Assembly (NCBI GenBank): GCA_965221595.1
Contig: OZ244900.1
Location: 682,001-746,000 of the forward strand
Length of the DNA: 64,000 nucleotides
From: JAAXGX01 sp965221595
Lineage (GTDB): Bacteria > Acidobacteriota > Vicinamibacteria > Vicinamibacterales > UBA8438
Direction of reading: 5' to 3'
Positions within the stretch are counted from its first letter, which is position 1. Every line of letters begins with the position of its first letter. Shown here in pieces: positions 36,277-46,438 of this stretch. The notes below the pieces were generated by a model, which saw only the letters and a list, made by a program, of their open reading frames with translations, had not been told where the DNA came from and made no database searches. The position numbers and the translations under genes are program-made.

Positions 36277-37260
36277 CTACCGCTCCAGGCGGCCGAGCTC
36301 CTCGCGCGCCCTCGCGGCGTGCTCACCGCTGCCGTCCAGGCGCAGATAACGCCGGAGCGCGCGCGCGGCACGGTCGGGCTCGTTCGAACGCAACAGGCTG
36401 ACGGCCAGCCAGTAGTGGGTGGCGGGGAAGCTGGAATCCTGCCTGATCAGGTTCTCGAAGTCGGCCAGCGCGCCGGCCACCTCACCCGTGTTCAGTCTGG
36501 CGATGCCCCGTTCGAGCTCTTCCTGAAGCCGTTGCTGGCGTTCCGCGAGCTGCGCGAGAGCAAGCCGGGTGGCCTCGCGGCGTGCCGCCGCCGCGTCGGC
36601 TGTCCGGCCCTGCCGCGAGTAGATGCTGGCGAGTCCGTAGTGGGCCGCGGTATAGTCCGGCGCGATGCGCAGCACCTGTCGGAAGGCGGCTTCGGCGTCA
36701 GCGAACTGCTCCAGGTCCGCGTAGGCGACGGCCAGGTTGTAGGCGCACTCCGTGCAATCCGGCTGCCGCTCGACCGCGCGCGCGAACTGCGCGACCGCCG
36801 CGGCGTAGTCGGCTGCGCGGTTCGCGGCCAGTCCCGCGGCGAACGCTCGCGACGCGGCTTCCCGGTCGCCGAGCTCTGCAATCCACGCCGCATTGCGTCG
36901 GCCGGCGGCAAGCTCCAGGTTGACGTCGACCGTGCGACCGGCCCGGACCCGAATCCTGAACATGTCGCTGTACAGCTCGTCCTTGCCGGCGGTGACGGTA
37001 TAGAGCCCCCCCGCGACGTCGCTCCGCGCGTAGGTGCCGTCAGCTGTCGTTACCAGCGTGCGGCCGTCGCCCCCGGCACCGAAACGGCGCACGACGACTT
37101 GTGCGTCGGCGACGGGGCGCCCGTCCTGATCGAGGACGCGTCCGCGGATGGTACCCGCGTCCTGCGCCGCGGCGGTCGCACCGAGGAGACAGGCGAAGGT
37201 CAGCCCGCGGAACGCGCCGCGGACGTAGGTGTGCGAATGGACCGGGCAGGCCGGCAACAT
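36277..37260 (-). CDS. Exported TPR protein with an N-terminal carboxypeptidase-regulatory-like domain
   Basis: A 327-residue protein with a signal peptide (about 1-35, ending GATAAAQ). A beta-sandwich follows (about 38-120: GTIRGRVLDQDGRPVADAQVVV, DGTYARSDVAGGLYTV), resembling carboxypeptidase-regulatory or CNA-B folds. At least four tetratricopeptide repeats make up the rest (about 135-320: CAYNLAVAYADLEQFADAE, AAHYGLASIYSRQGR, THYWLAVSLL). TPR arrays mediate protein-protein contacts; the partner is unknown. It lies 6 bp upstream of yggS and 55 bp after dinG, with a hairpin between. Confidence 0.72.
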   Translation of the reverse strand: MLPACPVHSHTYVRGAFRGLTFACLLGATAAAQDAGTIRGRVLDQDGRPVADAQVVVRRFGAGGDGRTLVTTADGTYARSDVAGGLYTVTAGKDELYSDMFRIRVRAGRTVDVNLELAAGRRNAAWIAELGDREAASRAFAAGLAANRAADYAAAVAQFARAVERQPDCTECAYNLAVAYADLEQFADAEAAFRQVLRIAPDYTAAHYGLASIYSRQGRTADAAAARREATRLALAQLAERQQRLQEELERGIARLNTGEVAGALADFENLIRQDSSFPATHYWLAVSLLRSNEPDRAARALRRYLRLDGSGEHAARAREELGRLER

Positions 37261-37279
37261 GCTTCCGCCCAGTCTACAC

Positions 37280-37309
37280 CCCGCCGCCGGCCGCAACGTC
37301 CGCGGCGGG
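37280..37309. terminator. Possible terminator hairpin between dinG and the TPR gene
   Basis: CCCGCCGC (37280-37287) and GCGGCGGG (37302-37309) form a perfect 8-bp stem with a 14-nt loop in the 55-bp gap between dinG and the TPR gene. There is no T-run. It may reduce read-through from dinG or be chance in GC-rich sequence. Confidence 0.35.
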
Positions 37310-37315
37310 CCGTGC

Positions 37316-39307
37316 TCAGGGCGGTCCTGCGAGGAACCGCCGTACCTCGTCGAGTTCGTGCGTGATGGGCGCCGGCGGCAGGCTGGACAGAAACCGGCGC
37401 CCGTAACCTCGCGTGCGGACCCGCGCATCGAAGATTGCCAGCACGCCGCGGTCCCTGCGGTGCCGGATCAGGCGGCCGAGGCCCTGCAGCAGCGTCAGGA
37501 TGGCGAGAGGCACCTGGTAGTCCGCGAAGGCGTTGCCGCCGCGTGCCTCGACTGCCTCCATCCGGGCCGCCGTGATCGGATCGGCGGGGGATGCGAACGG
37601 CAGTTTGTCGATGACGACGCAACTGAGCGCCTCGCCGGCCACATCGACTCCCTGCCAGAAGCTGGAGGTCGCCAGGAGCACCGCGTTGGGTGTCGACCGG
37701 AACTCCCGCAGCAGCACGGTGCGGGGGGCCGAGCCCTGCACCAGCAGCGGGAACGGCAGGGTTTGCGCCAGGCGGTCGTGGACGTCGCGCAGGTTGGCGT
37801 AGCTGGTGAACAGGACGAACGCGCGGCCTTCCGTGGCGCGCAGCAGGCCGGCGAGTTCGTGTGCCATGGCCGCCGTAAACCCGCCGCTGCGCGGATCCGG
37901 CATCTGGCGCGGCAGGAACAGCACAGCCTGCCGCGCGAAGTCGAACTCCGACGGCAACCGCAGCTCGTGGGCGCCGCGCACGCCGAGGCGTCCCCGCAGA
38001 TAGTCGAACGTGTCGTGCACGGTCATCGTTGCCGAGGTCAGGATCGTCCCGTTCCCGCGCGCGAGGATCTGCTCGCTGACGACCCCGGATACGTCGATGG
38101 GCGATGCCCGCAGGAGCACGCCCCGCTCGCGGCGCTCGAGGAAGTAGACGAAGGCGTCGTCGCCGGCGGCGAGCAGGAACCGGAGCTGGTCGCGCAGCTC
38201 ACCCGCGCGCCTTGCGAGTGCGAGCAGGTCCTCCGAGGCGTCCTTGACCTGTCGGCAGGTCTGCTCGATCTCCGCAAGGCTGAGGGCCAGGCTGGCGGCC
38301 GGATCGGCCGCGGGCGCGAGCCCCTCGCTGGTCACCCGCCGCCTCTCGCCGGGGGCCGCCATCTGCTGCAGCGCTGCAACGAACATCCGTGCCCGCCCGC
38401 GTGTCAGCTCCAGGCAGCGGCGCAGGTCGTCGGCGTCGGCGGGCGAGGTCGCCTGGTCCGTATCCAGCACCCGCCGCCCGTCCCGCACCAGCTTCTCCAG
38501 CCGGGTGTTGCTGACGGCCACGCCGAAGTACTGGGTTGCCACGTCCTCGAGCTGGTGCGCCTCGTCGATTACGGTGCAGGCGCACGACGGGATGACCTCG
38601 CCGTACGCGCCCTGGCGCACCGCGGCGTCGGCGCACAACAGATGGTGATTCACGATGACCAGATCGGATTCGAGCGCCTGGCGCCGCATGCGCGTCACGA
38701 AGCAGTCGTCGTAGCGTGCACACTCCAGGCCCAGGCAGTTCTCCGAGGTCGCCGAGATCTCGTGCCACAAGGGGAAGTCGTCCGGCAGGTCCTCGACCTC
38801 GGCGCGGTCACCGGTCTCGGTCTGCTCGGCCCATTCTCGCAGCGTGTCGACGTGCGCCCGATCGGCGGCCGGCAGCGGCTCACCGCTCTGCCGGAGCGCG
38901 TCGAACCGATGCAGGCACAGGTAGTTGCCGCGACCCTTCATGTAGGTGGCCGTGAACGGGATGTCGAGGGCGCCGCGGAGCGCCGGGAGGTCCTTGTGGA
39001 AGATCTGGTCCTGGAGGTTCTTCGTGCCGGTCGACACTAGGACACGCCGCCCGGAGAGGATGGCGGGCACGAGATAGGCGAGCGTCTTGCCGGTGCCGGT
39101 GCCGGCCTCCACGAGCAGCACACCGCCGCCGGCGAAGACCTCCCCCGCGGCGGTTGCCATCTCACGCTGGCTCGGACGAGGCTCGAACGCCGGCAGCGTG
39201 CGCGCGAGGGGACCGGCGTCGGCAAACGCCTCGGCGACGAGTGCGCCGAGCGCGGCCTGCTCCGGGCTCAGCCCGCCGGCTCGGGGTACAGGGGGAACCT
39301 CCGGCAC
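37316..39307 (-). CDS. dinG: DinG/YoaA-type ATP-dependent DNA helicase (XPD-like, Fe-S)
   Basis: A 663-residue superfamily 2 helicase of the DinG/YoaA/XPD group, which unwinds DNA 5'-3' and resolves D- and R-loops. It shows Walker A EAGTGTGKT, the DEAH box VIDEAHQLEDVA, LTSATM, and motif VI QGLGRLIRHRRDRG. Four cysteines between Walker A and the DEAH box (NYLCLHR, NCLGLECARYDDCF) form the expected Fe-S cluster site. The start is unclear: the GTG at 39307 is the best candidate, placing the first 40 bp inside the end of glyA. No ATG lies close to the conserved region. Confidence 0.88.
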   Translation of the reverse strand: MPEVPPVPRAGGLSPEQAALGALVAEAFADAGPLARTLPAFEPRPSQREMATAAGEVFAGGGVLLVEAGTGTGKTLAYLVPAILSGRRVLVSTGTKNLQDQIFHKDLPALRGALDIPFTATYMKGRGNYLCLHRFDALRQSGEPLPAADRAHVDTLREWAEQTETGDRAEVEDLPDDFPLWHEISATSENCLGLECARYDDCFVTRMRRQALESDLVIVNHHLLCADAAVRQGAYGEVIPSCACTVIDEAHQLEDVATQYFGVAVSNTRLEKLVRDGRRVLDTDQATSPADADDLRRCLELTRGRARMFVAALQQMAAPGERRRVTSEGLAPAADPAASLALSLAEIEQTCRQVKDASEDLLALARRAGELRDQLRFLLAAGDDAFVYFLERRERGVLLRASPIDVSGVVSEQILARGNGTILTSATMTVHDTFDYLRGRLGVRGAHELRLPSEFDFARQAVLFLPRQMPDPRSGGFTAAMAHELAGLLRATEGRAFVLFTSYANLRDVHDRLAQTLPFPLLVQGSAPRTVLLREFRSTPNAVLLATSSFWQGVDVAGEALSCVVIDKLPFASPADPITAARMEAVEARGGNAFADYQVPLAILTLLQGLGRLIRHRRDRGVLAIFDARVRTRGYGRRFLSSLPPAPITHELDEVRRFLAGPP

Positions 39308-40551
39308 AGGGCCTCGACCTCGCCGCGCACGCTGGCTGCCACGCGATCGTCCTCCGGCGCGGCCAGCACCCGGCAGATGAGCGCGCCGATCCGGTCCATC
39401 TCGGTCGCGGCCATGCCGCGGGTCGTCAGCGCGGGTGTTCCCAGGCGGATCCCGCTCGCCACCATGGGCGGATTCTCGTCGAACGGGATGGTGTTCTTGT
39501 TGACGGTGATCCCGGCGCGTCCGAGCGCTGCCTCGGCCAGCCTGCCGGTCAGCCCCCGGGAAACCACGTCGACCAGTACGAGGTGATTGTCGGTCCCGCC
39601 GCTCACCAGCCGGAAGCCGCCGTCGGCCAATGCCACGGCCAGGCGTCCGGCGTTGGCTACGACCTGCCGTTGGTAGTCGGCGAACGCCGGCTCGGATGCT
39701 TCCTTGAAACAGACGGCCTTGGCCGCGATGATATGCATGAGCGGCCCGCCCTGGACGCCCGGGAACAGGGCCCGATTCACGCTCTTGGCGTGGTCTCGGC
39801 GGCAGAGCACCAGGCCGCCGCGCGGACCCCGCAGCGTCTTGTGCGTGGTCGTCGTGACGATGTCCGCGTGCGGGACCGGACTGGGATGGGCACCCGTTGC
39901 AACCAGCCCCGCGATGTGCGCCATGTCGGCCACCACGGCGGCGCCCACCTCGTCGGCCGCTGTCCGGATGCGCGCGAAGTCGATGACCCGCGGATACGCG
40001 CTCGCGCCGACCATGATCAGCTGCGGTCGGTGCTCGCGGGCCAGCTCGGCGAGCCGCTCGTAGTCGATCCGCTCGTCGTCCCGTCGCACGCCGTACGGCA
40101 CGATGTTGTAGAGCTGCCCCGAAAAGTTCAGCGGATGGCCGTGCGTCAGATGGCCGCCGTGCGCCAGATCCATGCCGAGGACGGTGTCTCCGGGCTGCAG
40201 CAGGGCGAAGTACGCAGCCATGTTCGCCTGGGCGCCCGAGTGCGGCTGAACGTTGACGTGCTCGGCGCCGAACACGGCCTTCGCGCGCTCTATGGCGAGC
40301 GACTCCGCCACGTCCACGAACTCGCAACCGCCGTAGTACCGGCGTCCGGGGTAGCCTTCCGCGTACTTGTTGGTCAGCACCGAGCCCATCGCCTCGAGCA
40401 CGGCGGCGCTGGCGAAGTTCTCCGAGGCGATGAGCTCGAGCCCCATGTTCTGGCGGTTGATCTCGGCGTGAATCACCTGCGCGATGTCGTCGTCGACCTC
40501 CGCGACCCTGCGCTGGTGGGTGGCGACTGCGATGTCCAGCGGCCTCGTCAT
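39268..40551 (-). CDS. glyA: Serine hydroxymethyltransferase
   Basis: Converts serine and tetrahydrofolate to glycine and 5,10-methylene-THF. It is the cell's main one-carbon source and is PLP-dependent. The 427-residue protein has ELIASENFAS, NKYAEGYPGRRYYGG, HGGHLTHG, DMAHIAGLVA, the PLP-lysine segment TTTTHKTLRGPRGG and FPGVQGGPLMH. The ATG at 40551 is preceded by AGGAG and overlaps the rpiB stop by 4 bp. The rpiB-glyA pairing is common. dinG follows with a 40-bp overlap. Confidence 0.96.
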   Translation of the reverse strand: MTRPLDIAVATHQRRVAEVDDDIAQVIHAEINRQNMGLELIASENFASAAVLEAMGSVLTNKYAEGYPGRRYYGGCEFVDVAESLAIERAKAVFGAEHVNVQPHSGAQANMAAYFALLQPGDTVLGMDLAHGGHLTHGHPLNFSGQLYNIVPYGVRRDDERIDYERLAELAREHRPQLIMVGASAYPRVIDFARIRTAADEVGAAVVADMAHIAGLVATGAHPSPVPHADIVTTTTHKTLRGPRGGLVLCRRDHAKSVNRALFPGVQGGPLMHIIAAKAVCFKEASEPAFADYQRQVVANAGRLAVALADGGFRLVSGGTDNHLVLVDVVSRGLTGRLAEAALGRAGITVNKNTIPFDENPPMVASGIRLGTPALTTRGMAATEMDRIGALICRVLAAPEDDRVAASVRGEVEALCRRFPLYPEPAG

Positions 40552-41015
40552 CGGACTCCTTCGGGAAGTTGCGCGCCACCGATCTCGGCGGCGGCGATCT
40601 TGTCGACCCGGCGCTGGTGGCGTCCGCCTTCGAACGGCGTAGTCAGAAAGGCGTCGACGATGTGCAGTGCGTCGTCGACGGCGAGCGACCGGGCGCCCAG
40701 GGCCAGCACGTTGGCATCGTTGTGCCCCCGGGCCAACCGGGCCGCGGCCGGCGTGGTGACCGGGGCGGCCCGGATGCCCCGGATCTTGTTCGCCGCAATG
40801 GCCATCCCGATCCCGCTGCCGCAGATCAGTATGCCGCGGTCGAACGAACCAGCCGCCACGAGGCGCGCCACGCGCAACGCATAATCGGGGTAGTCGACCG
40901 ACACGTCCGAGTCCGGACCGACGTCCTCGCAGACGAGCCGGCGCGCGTCGAGCAGCTCCCGCACTCGGACCTTCATGGCGAACCCCGCGTGGTCGGCCCC
41001 CAGGGCAACGCGCAT
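40548..41015 (-). CDS. rpiB: Ribose-5-phosphate isomerase B
   Basis: Interconverts ribose 5-phosphate and ribulose 5-phosphate in the pentose phosphate pathway. The 155-residue protein has the RpiB/LacAB fold: MRVALGADHAGFAMK, DYPDYA, the catalytic-Cys loop GILICGSGIGMAIAANK and RGHNDANVLALGAR. Length and motifs are normal. First gene of the rpiB-glyA-dinG run; it is divergent from thiC, with 111 bp between them. Confidence 0.95.
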   Translation of the reverse strand: MRVALGADHAGFAMKVRVRELLDARRLVCEDVGPDSDVSVDYPDYALRVARLVAAGSFDRGILICGSGIGMAIAANKIRGIRAAPVTTPAAARLARGHNDANVLALGARSLAVDDALHIVDAFLTTPFEGGRHQRRVDKIAAAEIGGAQLPEGVR

Positions 41016-41085
41016 GATGGAATTCTAACCGGAAGCGCTGCGCCCGCGGCGGGTCCGGACACGGTCCGTGCGGCAGCGGGCCGCA

Positions 41086-41094
41086 TGCTATATT
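41086..41094 (+). promoter_or_regulatory. Candidate extended -10 promoter of thiC
   Basis: TGC-TATATT (41086-41094) fits the extended -10 pattern TGnTATAAT with five of six matches in the hexamer. It lies 33 bp before the thiC ATG. No good -35 is present, which is tolerated by extended -10 promoters. The 111-bp divergent spacer shows no TPP riboswitch elements (no CTGAGA or ACCTGATCTGGATAATGC-like stretch). Confidence 0.4.
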
Positions 41095-41126
41095 GGTGCG
41101 CATTCCCAATCGAGAAGGAGCGACTC

Positions 41127-42776
<1,650 letters not shown>

Positions 42777-42777
42777 G

Positions 42778-43293
42778 CTACGGCCTCGCCGCTGGTGCAG
42801 GTACGATCTGGATGATCGTGCGGTACCGCTCCGGGCCGTCGGCACCGGCGTGCAGGTAGCCCTCGGAACCGTCCCAGGTATAGTCCTTGATGGTGACGCC
42901 GGGCGGGAACGCCATGGTCGACTCGCGAAAGCGTCCCACCTCGAAGATGTGGGTCGCCGGCTCGTCGAAGACGCGGTCCCCGCGTTCGTCCAGCAGGAGC
43001 CGGTAGTAGTTGACCATGTCGCTGAAGCTGGAGTCGGTCCCGAACAGGAAGTACCGTTGCTCCCGGCCGGCGTCGTACGACGTCAGGAATTGCGCGGTCG
43101 GATAGACGGGAAAGCCGAGCGTCGCCTCGCTCGGGGCGTCCTCCGTCGCCGCCGGAGCGGCAGCCCCGGGTGGATCGGGCAGGCCCGGCTGCTGCACACG
43201 CGCTGCCGCGGTCAGGAGCACGACGAAGACGAGCACCGGACCAGCTTCGGGTAGCGCACGCGGCACAGGTGCCATTATGCGCAGGGGCCTCAT
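42778..43293 (-). CDS. Exported hypothetical protein
   Basis: A 171-residue protein I do not recognise. A hydrophobic N-terminal segment (about 18-33, AGPVLVFVVLLTAAARV) acts as signal or anchor. A Pro/Ala-rich stretch follows, then a folded domain (about 65-165) with VYPTAQFLTSYDAGREQRYFLF and FSDMVNYYRLLLDERGDRVFD, ending in a beta-rich RTIIQIVP. The start may be ATG 43293 or 43275. It converges on thiC with no spacer and is divergent from the M20 peptidase gene by 44 bp. Confidence 0.68.
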   Translation of the reverse strand: MRPLRIMAPVPRALPEAGPVLVFVVLLTAAARVQQPGLPDPPGAAAPAATEDAPSEATLGFPVYPTAQFLTSYDAGREQRYFLFGTDSSFSDMVNYYRLLLDERGDRVFDEPATHIFEVGRFRESTMAFPPGVTIKDYTWDGSEGYLHAGADGPERYRTIIQIVPAPAARP

Positions 43294-43337
43294 CCCTGTG
43301 CAAGCGTCAGACTGTCGCCGCGACGGGAGGAGGCCGG

Positions 43338-44489
43338 ATGTCCGGTGAAGACACGGCGCGGCTGCTGGCGTTCTGCGCGGCACGCCGCGAGTGGCTGCTC
43401 GAGACGACGATGGCGCTGGCGGGCCTCGAGTCGCCCACACCTGACAAGGCTGCGGTCGACCGCTGCGGCCGGGAGCTGGCGCGGCGCCTGGAGGCGCTGG
43501 GCGCCGCCGTCGACAGCGTGGAGTCCGCCACGACCGGCGACCACCTCCGGGCCACGTTCGGCGCCGGGGACGGCCAGCTGCTGCTGCTCGGGCATTTCGA
43601 CACCGTGTGGCCGGTCGGCCAGCTCGAACGCATGCCCCTGCGCCGGGACGGCGGGCGGCTGTACGGGCCCGGCGTCTTGGATATGAAGGCGGGCATCGCC
43701 ATCGGCATGCTGGCTGCCACCACCGCTGCCGAGCTCGGCTGGCGTCGCCGGCGCCGCGTGGTCATGCTGCTCACGGCCGACGAGGAGCGCGGCAGCGGCG
43801 CCTCGCGGGCGCTCGTCGAGGCGGAGGCCCGTCGCTCCCAGGCGGTCCTCGTCCTGGAGCCGTCGCTGCCGGGCGGTGCACTCAAGACGCAGCGCAAGGG
43901 GGCCGGCGAGTTCGAGCTGATTGTCGGCGGTATTGCCGCCCACGCCGGTCTCGAGCCGGAGAAGGGAGCCAGCGCCATCTCGGAGCTCGCTGCCCAGATT
44001 GCCGTCCTCGACCGGCTCGCGGATCCCGCGCGGGGCGTCACGGTCAACGTCGGCGTGGTGGAAGGCGGCACCCGGCCCAACGTCGTAGCCGAGCGGGCGC
44101 GCGGCGTCGTCGATGTTCGGGTACGGACGGCCGCCGACGCGCAGCGCATTCACGACGTGATCCACGCGCTGCAGCCGACCTCGCGCGGAACGGTGGTGAC
44201 CGTCCGCGGCAGCTTCTCGCGTCCGCCCCTGGAGCGAACGGCGGCCGTCGCCCGGCTCTACGAGCTGGCGCGCGACGTGGCACGCGGGCTCGGGCGCGAG
44301 CTCGGCGAGGGCGCGGCCGGGGGCGGGTCGGACGGCAACTTCACGGCTGCGCTCGGCGTGCCCACACTCGATGGCGTGGGCGCCGTCGGAGACGGTGCCC
44401 ACGCCCTGCACGAGCACGTCGCTGTCGACGAGCTGCCGTGGCGCGCCGCGCTCGTGGCCGGTTTGCTGCGCCGCCTGGACGCGGCGTAG
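43338..44489 (+). CDS. M20 family metallopeptidase (carboxypeptidase G2-like)
   Basis: A 383-residue di-zinc aminoacylase/carboxypeptidase-fold enzyme. The metal-site motifs are in order: GHFDTVWPVG, GPGVLDMKAGI, TADEERGS with the catalytic Glu, and GGGSDGNFTAALGVPTLDG. The insert domain contains GIAAHAGLEPEKG. This pattern is closest to glutamate carboxypeptidase (CPG2). The substrate is not predictable. The N-terminus lacks a signal peptide, so it should be cytoplasmic. ATG 43338 has GGGAGGAGG upstream. htpX follows after 17 bp. Confidence 0.88.
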   Translation: MSGEDTARLLAFCAARREWLLETTMALAGLESPTPDKAAVDRCGRELARRLEALGAAVDSVESATTGDHLRATFGAGDGQLLLLGHFDTVWPVGQLERMPLRRDGGRLYGPGVLDMKAGIAIGMLAATTAAELGWRRRRRVVMLLTADEERGSGASRALVEAEARRSQAVLVLEPSLPGGALKTQRKGAGEFELIVGGIAAHAGLEPEKGASAISELAAQIAVLDRLADPARGVTVNVGVVEGGTRPNVVAERARGVVDVRVRTAADAQRIHDVIHALQPTSRGTVVTVRGSFSRPPLERTAAVARLYELARDVARGLGRELGEGAAGGGSDGNFTAALGVPTLDGVGAVGDGAHALHEHVAVDELPWRAALVAGLLRRLDAA

Positions 44490-44506
44490 ACTGGAATCAG
44501 AAGACC

Positions 44507-45346
44507 ATGGGAAACACTTTCAAGACGGCGTTGCTGTTGACCCTCCTCAGCGGCCTGCTGCTCCTCATCGGGGAGCTGCTGGGCGGCCAAAGCGGCCTGC
44601 TGATCGCGTTCGTCTTCGCGGTTGTGATGAACTTCGGCTCGTACTGGTTCTCAGACAGGGTTGTCCTGCGAATGTACAAGGCGGGAGAGGTCGGTCCCGA
44701 GCACCGGTTGCACAGGATGACGGCGCGGCTGGCGCAGCAGGCCGGGCTCCCGATGCCGCGTGTCTTCGTCATTCCTGACGCTTCGCCCAACGCGTTCGCG
44801 ACGGGGCGCAACCCGAGCCACGCCGCGGTCGCCGCCACCGAGGGTATCCTGCGGCTGCTCGACGAGCGTGAGCTGGAAGGCGTGATCGCGCATGAGCTGG
44901 CGCACATCAGGAACCGCGACATCTTGATCGGCTCGATTGCCGCGACCGCGGCCGCGACCATCATGCTGGTGGCCAGCATGGCCCGCTGGGCCTTCATCTT
45001 CGGCGGCTTCGGCGGCCGCGACGAGCGCGGCGACTCCAATCCGCTCGCCATGCTGGCGATGGCGATCCTGGCACCGTTGGCGGCGACGATGATCCAGATG
45101 GCCATCTCCCGCTCGCGGGAGTTCGCCGCGGACCGCAGCGCGGCGCAGATCGTCGGCAGTCCCTACGGGCTGGCAGAAGCCCTGCGCAAGATCGACGACG
45201 CCGGCCGCCGCGTGCCGCTCGACGCCAATCCGGCCACTGCCCACCTGTTCATCATGAAGCCGTTCGCCGTCCGCGGGATGGCGGCGCTGTTCAGCACCCA
45301 CCCGCCGACCGCGAAGCGGATCGAGAGGCTTCTGCAGCCGGCGTAG
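44507..45346 (+). CDS. htpX: Membrane zinc protease HtpX
   Basis: HtpX is an inner-membrane M48 protease that removes misfolded membrane proteins. The 279-residue protein has two N-terminal helices (about 7-45), the zinc motif H129-ELAH with the third ligand E205 in REFAADR, and two more helices (about 140-195). The C-terminal part ends STHPPTAKRIERLL, typical of the family. The ATG is 17 bp after the M20 gene. The last 56 bp overlap the 3' end of the convergent radical SAM gene. Confidence 0.94.
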   Translation: MGNTFKTALLLTLLSGLLLLIGELLGGQSGLLIAFVFAVVMNFGSYWFSDRVVLRMYKAGEVGPEHRLHRMTARLAQQAGLPMPRVFVIPDASPNAFATGRNPSHAAVAATEGILRLLDERELEGVIAHELAHIRNRDILIGSIAATAAATIMLVASMARWAFIFGGFGGRDERGDSNPLAMLAMAILAPLAATMIQMAISRSREFAADRSAAQIVGSPYGLAEALRKIDDAGRRVPLDANPATAHLFIMKPFAVRGMAALFSTHPPTAKRIERLLQPA

Positions 45347-46391
45347 GCGGGTCGCTCCAGCCGAGGCGCTGCTGTCGCCAGGCCGGCCGCGACGGCGCGG
45401 CCGGCGGCGTTTCCGTCGCACGCGGACGCATGGGACGGTCCGCCAGCCCGTAGCGCGACCGCAGCGCCGAGAGCACGGTGTGCACCTGCCCGGCATAGCG
45501 CGGGCGGGCGTACTTGCCCGCGTACAGGCGGCCGTAGCCGGCCACCAAGGCGGGATACTCGCGGGCCAGGAACTCCAGGAAGTGGGCGCGGGCACCGCCT
45601 TCGAGGTGGAGCAGACCGGCGCCCACGAACCGCGCGCCGTGGTCCGCAATGGCGCGCACCGTCGCCTCCAGCCTGGTCCGGGCGGAGCTGATGCCGGGCA
45701 CGATCGGGGCCATCAGGACGCCGGCCTCGACCCCCGCGTCGGTCAGGGCCCGCACGGCGCGCAGCCGCTGGAGCGGATGCGCCGTGCCCGGCTCCAGACG
45801 TCGCCAGGCGTCCTCGTCCACGGTCGGCACGCTGACGCTTACGGTGCAGGCGGCGCGCCGCGAAAGCGCGGCGAGCACGTCGATGTCCCGCACGACGAGC
45901 GGGCCCTTGGTGATCAGGCCAAGTGGCGCAGGATACTCGGCGAGCGCTGCGAGCGCCCGCCGCGTCAGCCGGTAGCGGCCCTCGATGGGCTGGTACGGAT
46001 CGGTGGCGGTGCCGCACGCCACGAGATCGTCGCCGTGCGCAGCTCGCTCGAGCTCCCGCCTCAGCACCTCCGGAAAGTTGACCTTAACCAGAATGACGGA
46101 CGAGAACTCGTCGCCGGGGCCCATCTCGAGCTGGGCCTGATAGCGCCGCGCGAAGCAGTAATGGCACCCGTGCGTGCAGCCGCGGTACGGATTGAGCGTC
46201 CACTTGAAGGGCATGCCGCGCACCCTGTTGAGCGCGGTCCGGCAGACGATCTCCTGGTAGGTGGCGTTGTCGCCGCGGCTCACCGCGTCCGGCAGCCCGG
46301 CGGCTCCGTGCTGCTCCCAGAGCCGTGCGACATCGCGGGTCGTCGGCGGCGCGGGCGCTCCGAACAGATCGCAAGCGGTCGGCACGGGCAT
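45291..46391 (-). CDS. Radical SAM protein (Rv2578c / SplB-like family)
   Basis: A 366-residue radical SAM protein. The Fe-S motif is C-x3-C-x2-C in RGCTHGCHYCFARRY. It is preceded by FKWTLNPYRG and followed by LVACGTATDPYQPIEGRYRLTR and LITKGPLVVRD. These features match the Rv2578c group, related in sequence to spore photoproduct lyase; the reaction of this group is not known. The C-terminal 60 residues are low-complexity and run 56 bp into the end of htpX. ATG 46391 is used. Confidence 0.85.
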   Translation of the reverse strand: MPVPTACDLFGAPAPPTTRDVARLWEQHGAAGLPDAVSRGDNATYQEIVCRTALNRVRGMPFKWTLNPYRGCTHGCHYCFARRYQAQLEMGPGDEFSSVILVKVNFPEVLRRELERAAHGDDLVACGTATDPYQPIEGRYRLTRRALAALAEYPAPLGLITKGPLVVRDIDVLAALSRRAACTVSVSVPTVDEDAWRRLEPGTAHPLQRLRAVRALTDAGVEAGVLMAPIVPGISSARTRLEATVRAIADHGARFVGAGLLHLEGGARAHFLEFLAREYPALVAGYGRLYAGKYARPRYAGQVHTVLSALRSRYGLADRPMRPRATETPPAAPSRPAWRQQRLGWSDPPTPAAEASRSASRSAGGC

Positions 46392-46438
46392 GGCTTTCGC
46401 CTTAATTTCGCCATGATGCACCGCGCGGCGCCTGCCTG

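Noticed and set aside
37316..40579. A 1087-codon frame joining dinG with upstream sequence
   Set aside because: The upstream part is the wrong frame of glyA. DinG similarity starts only after about 39307.
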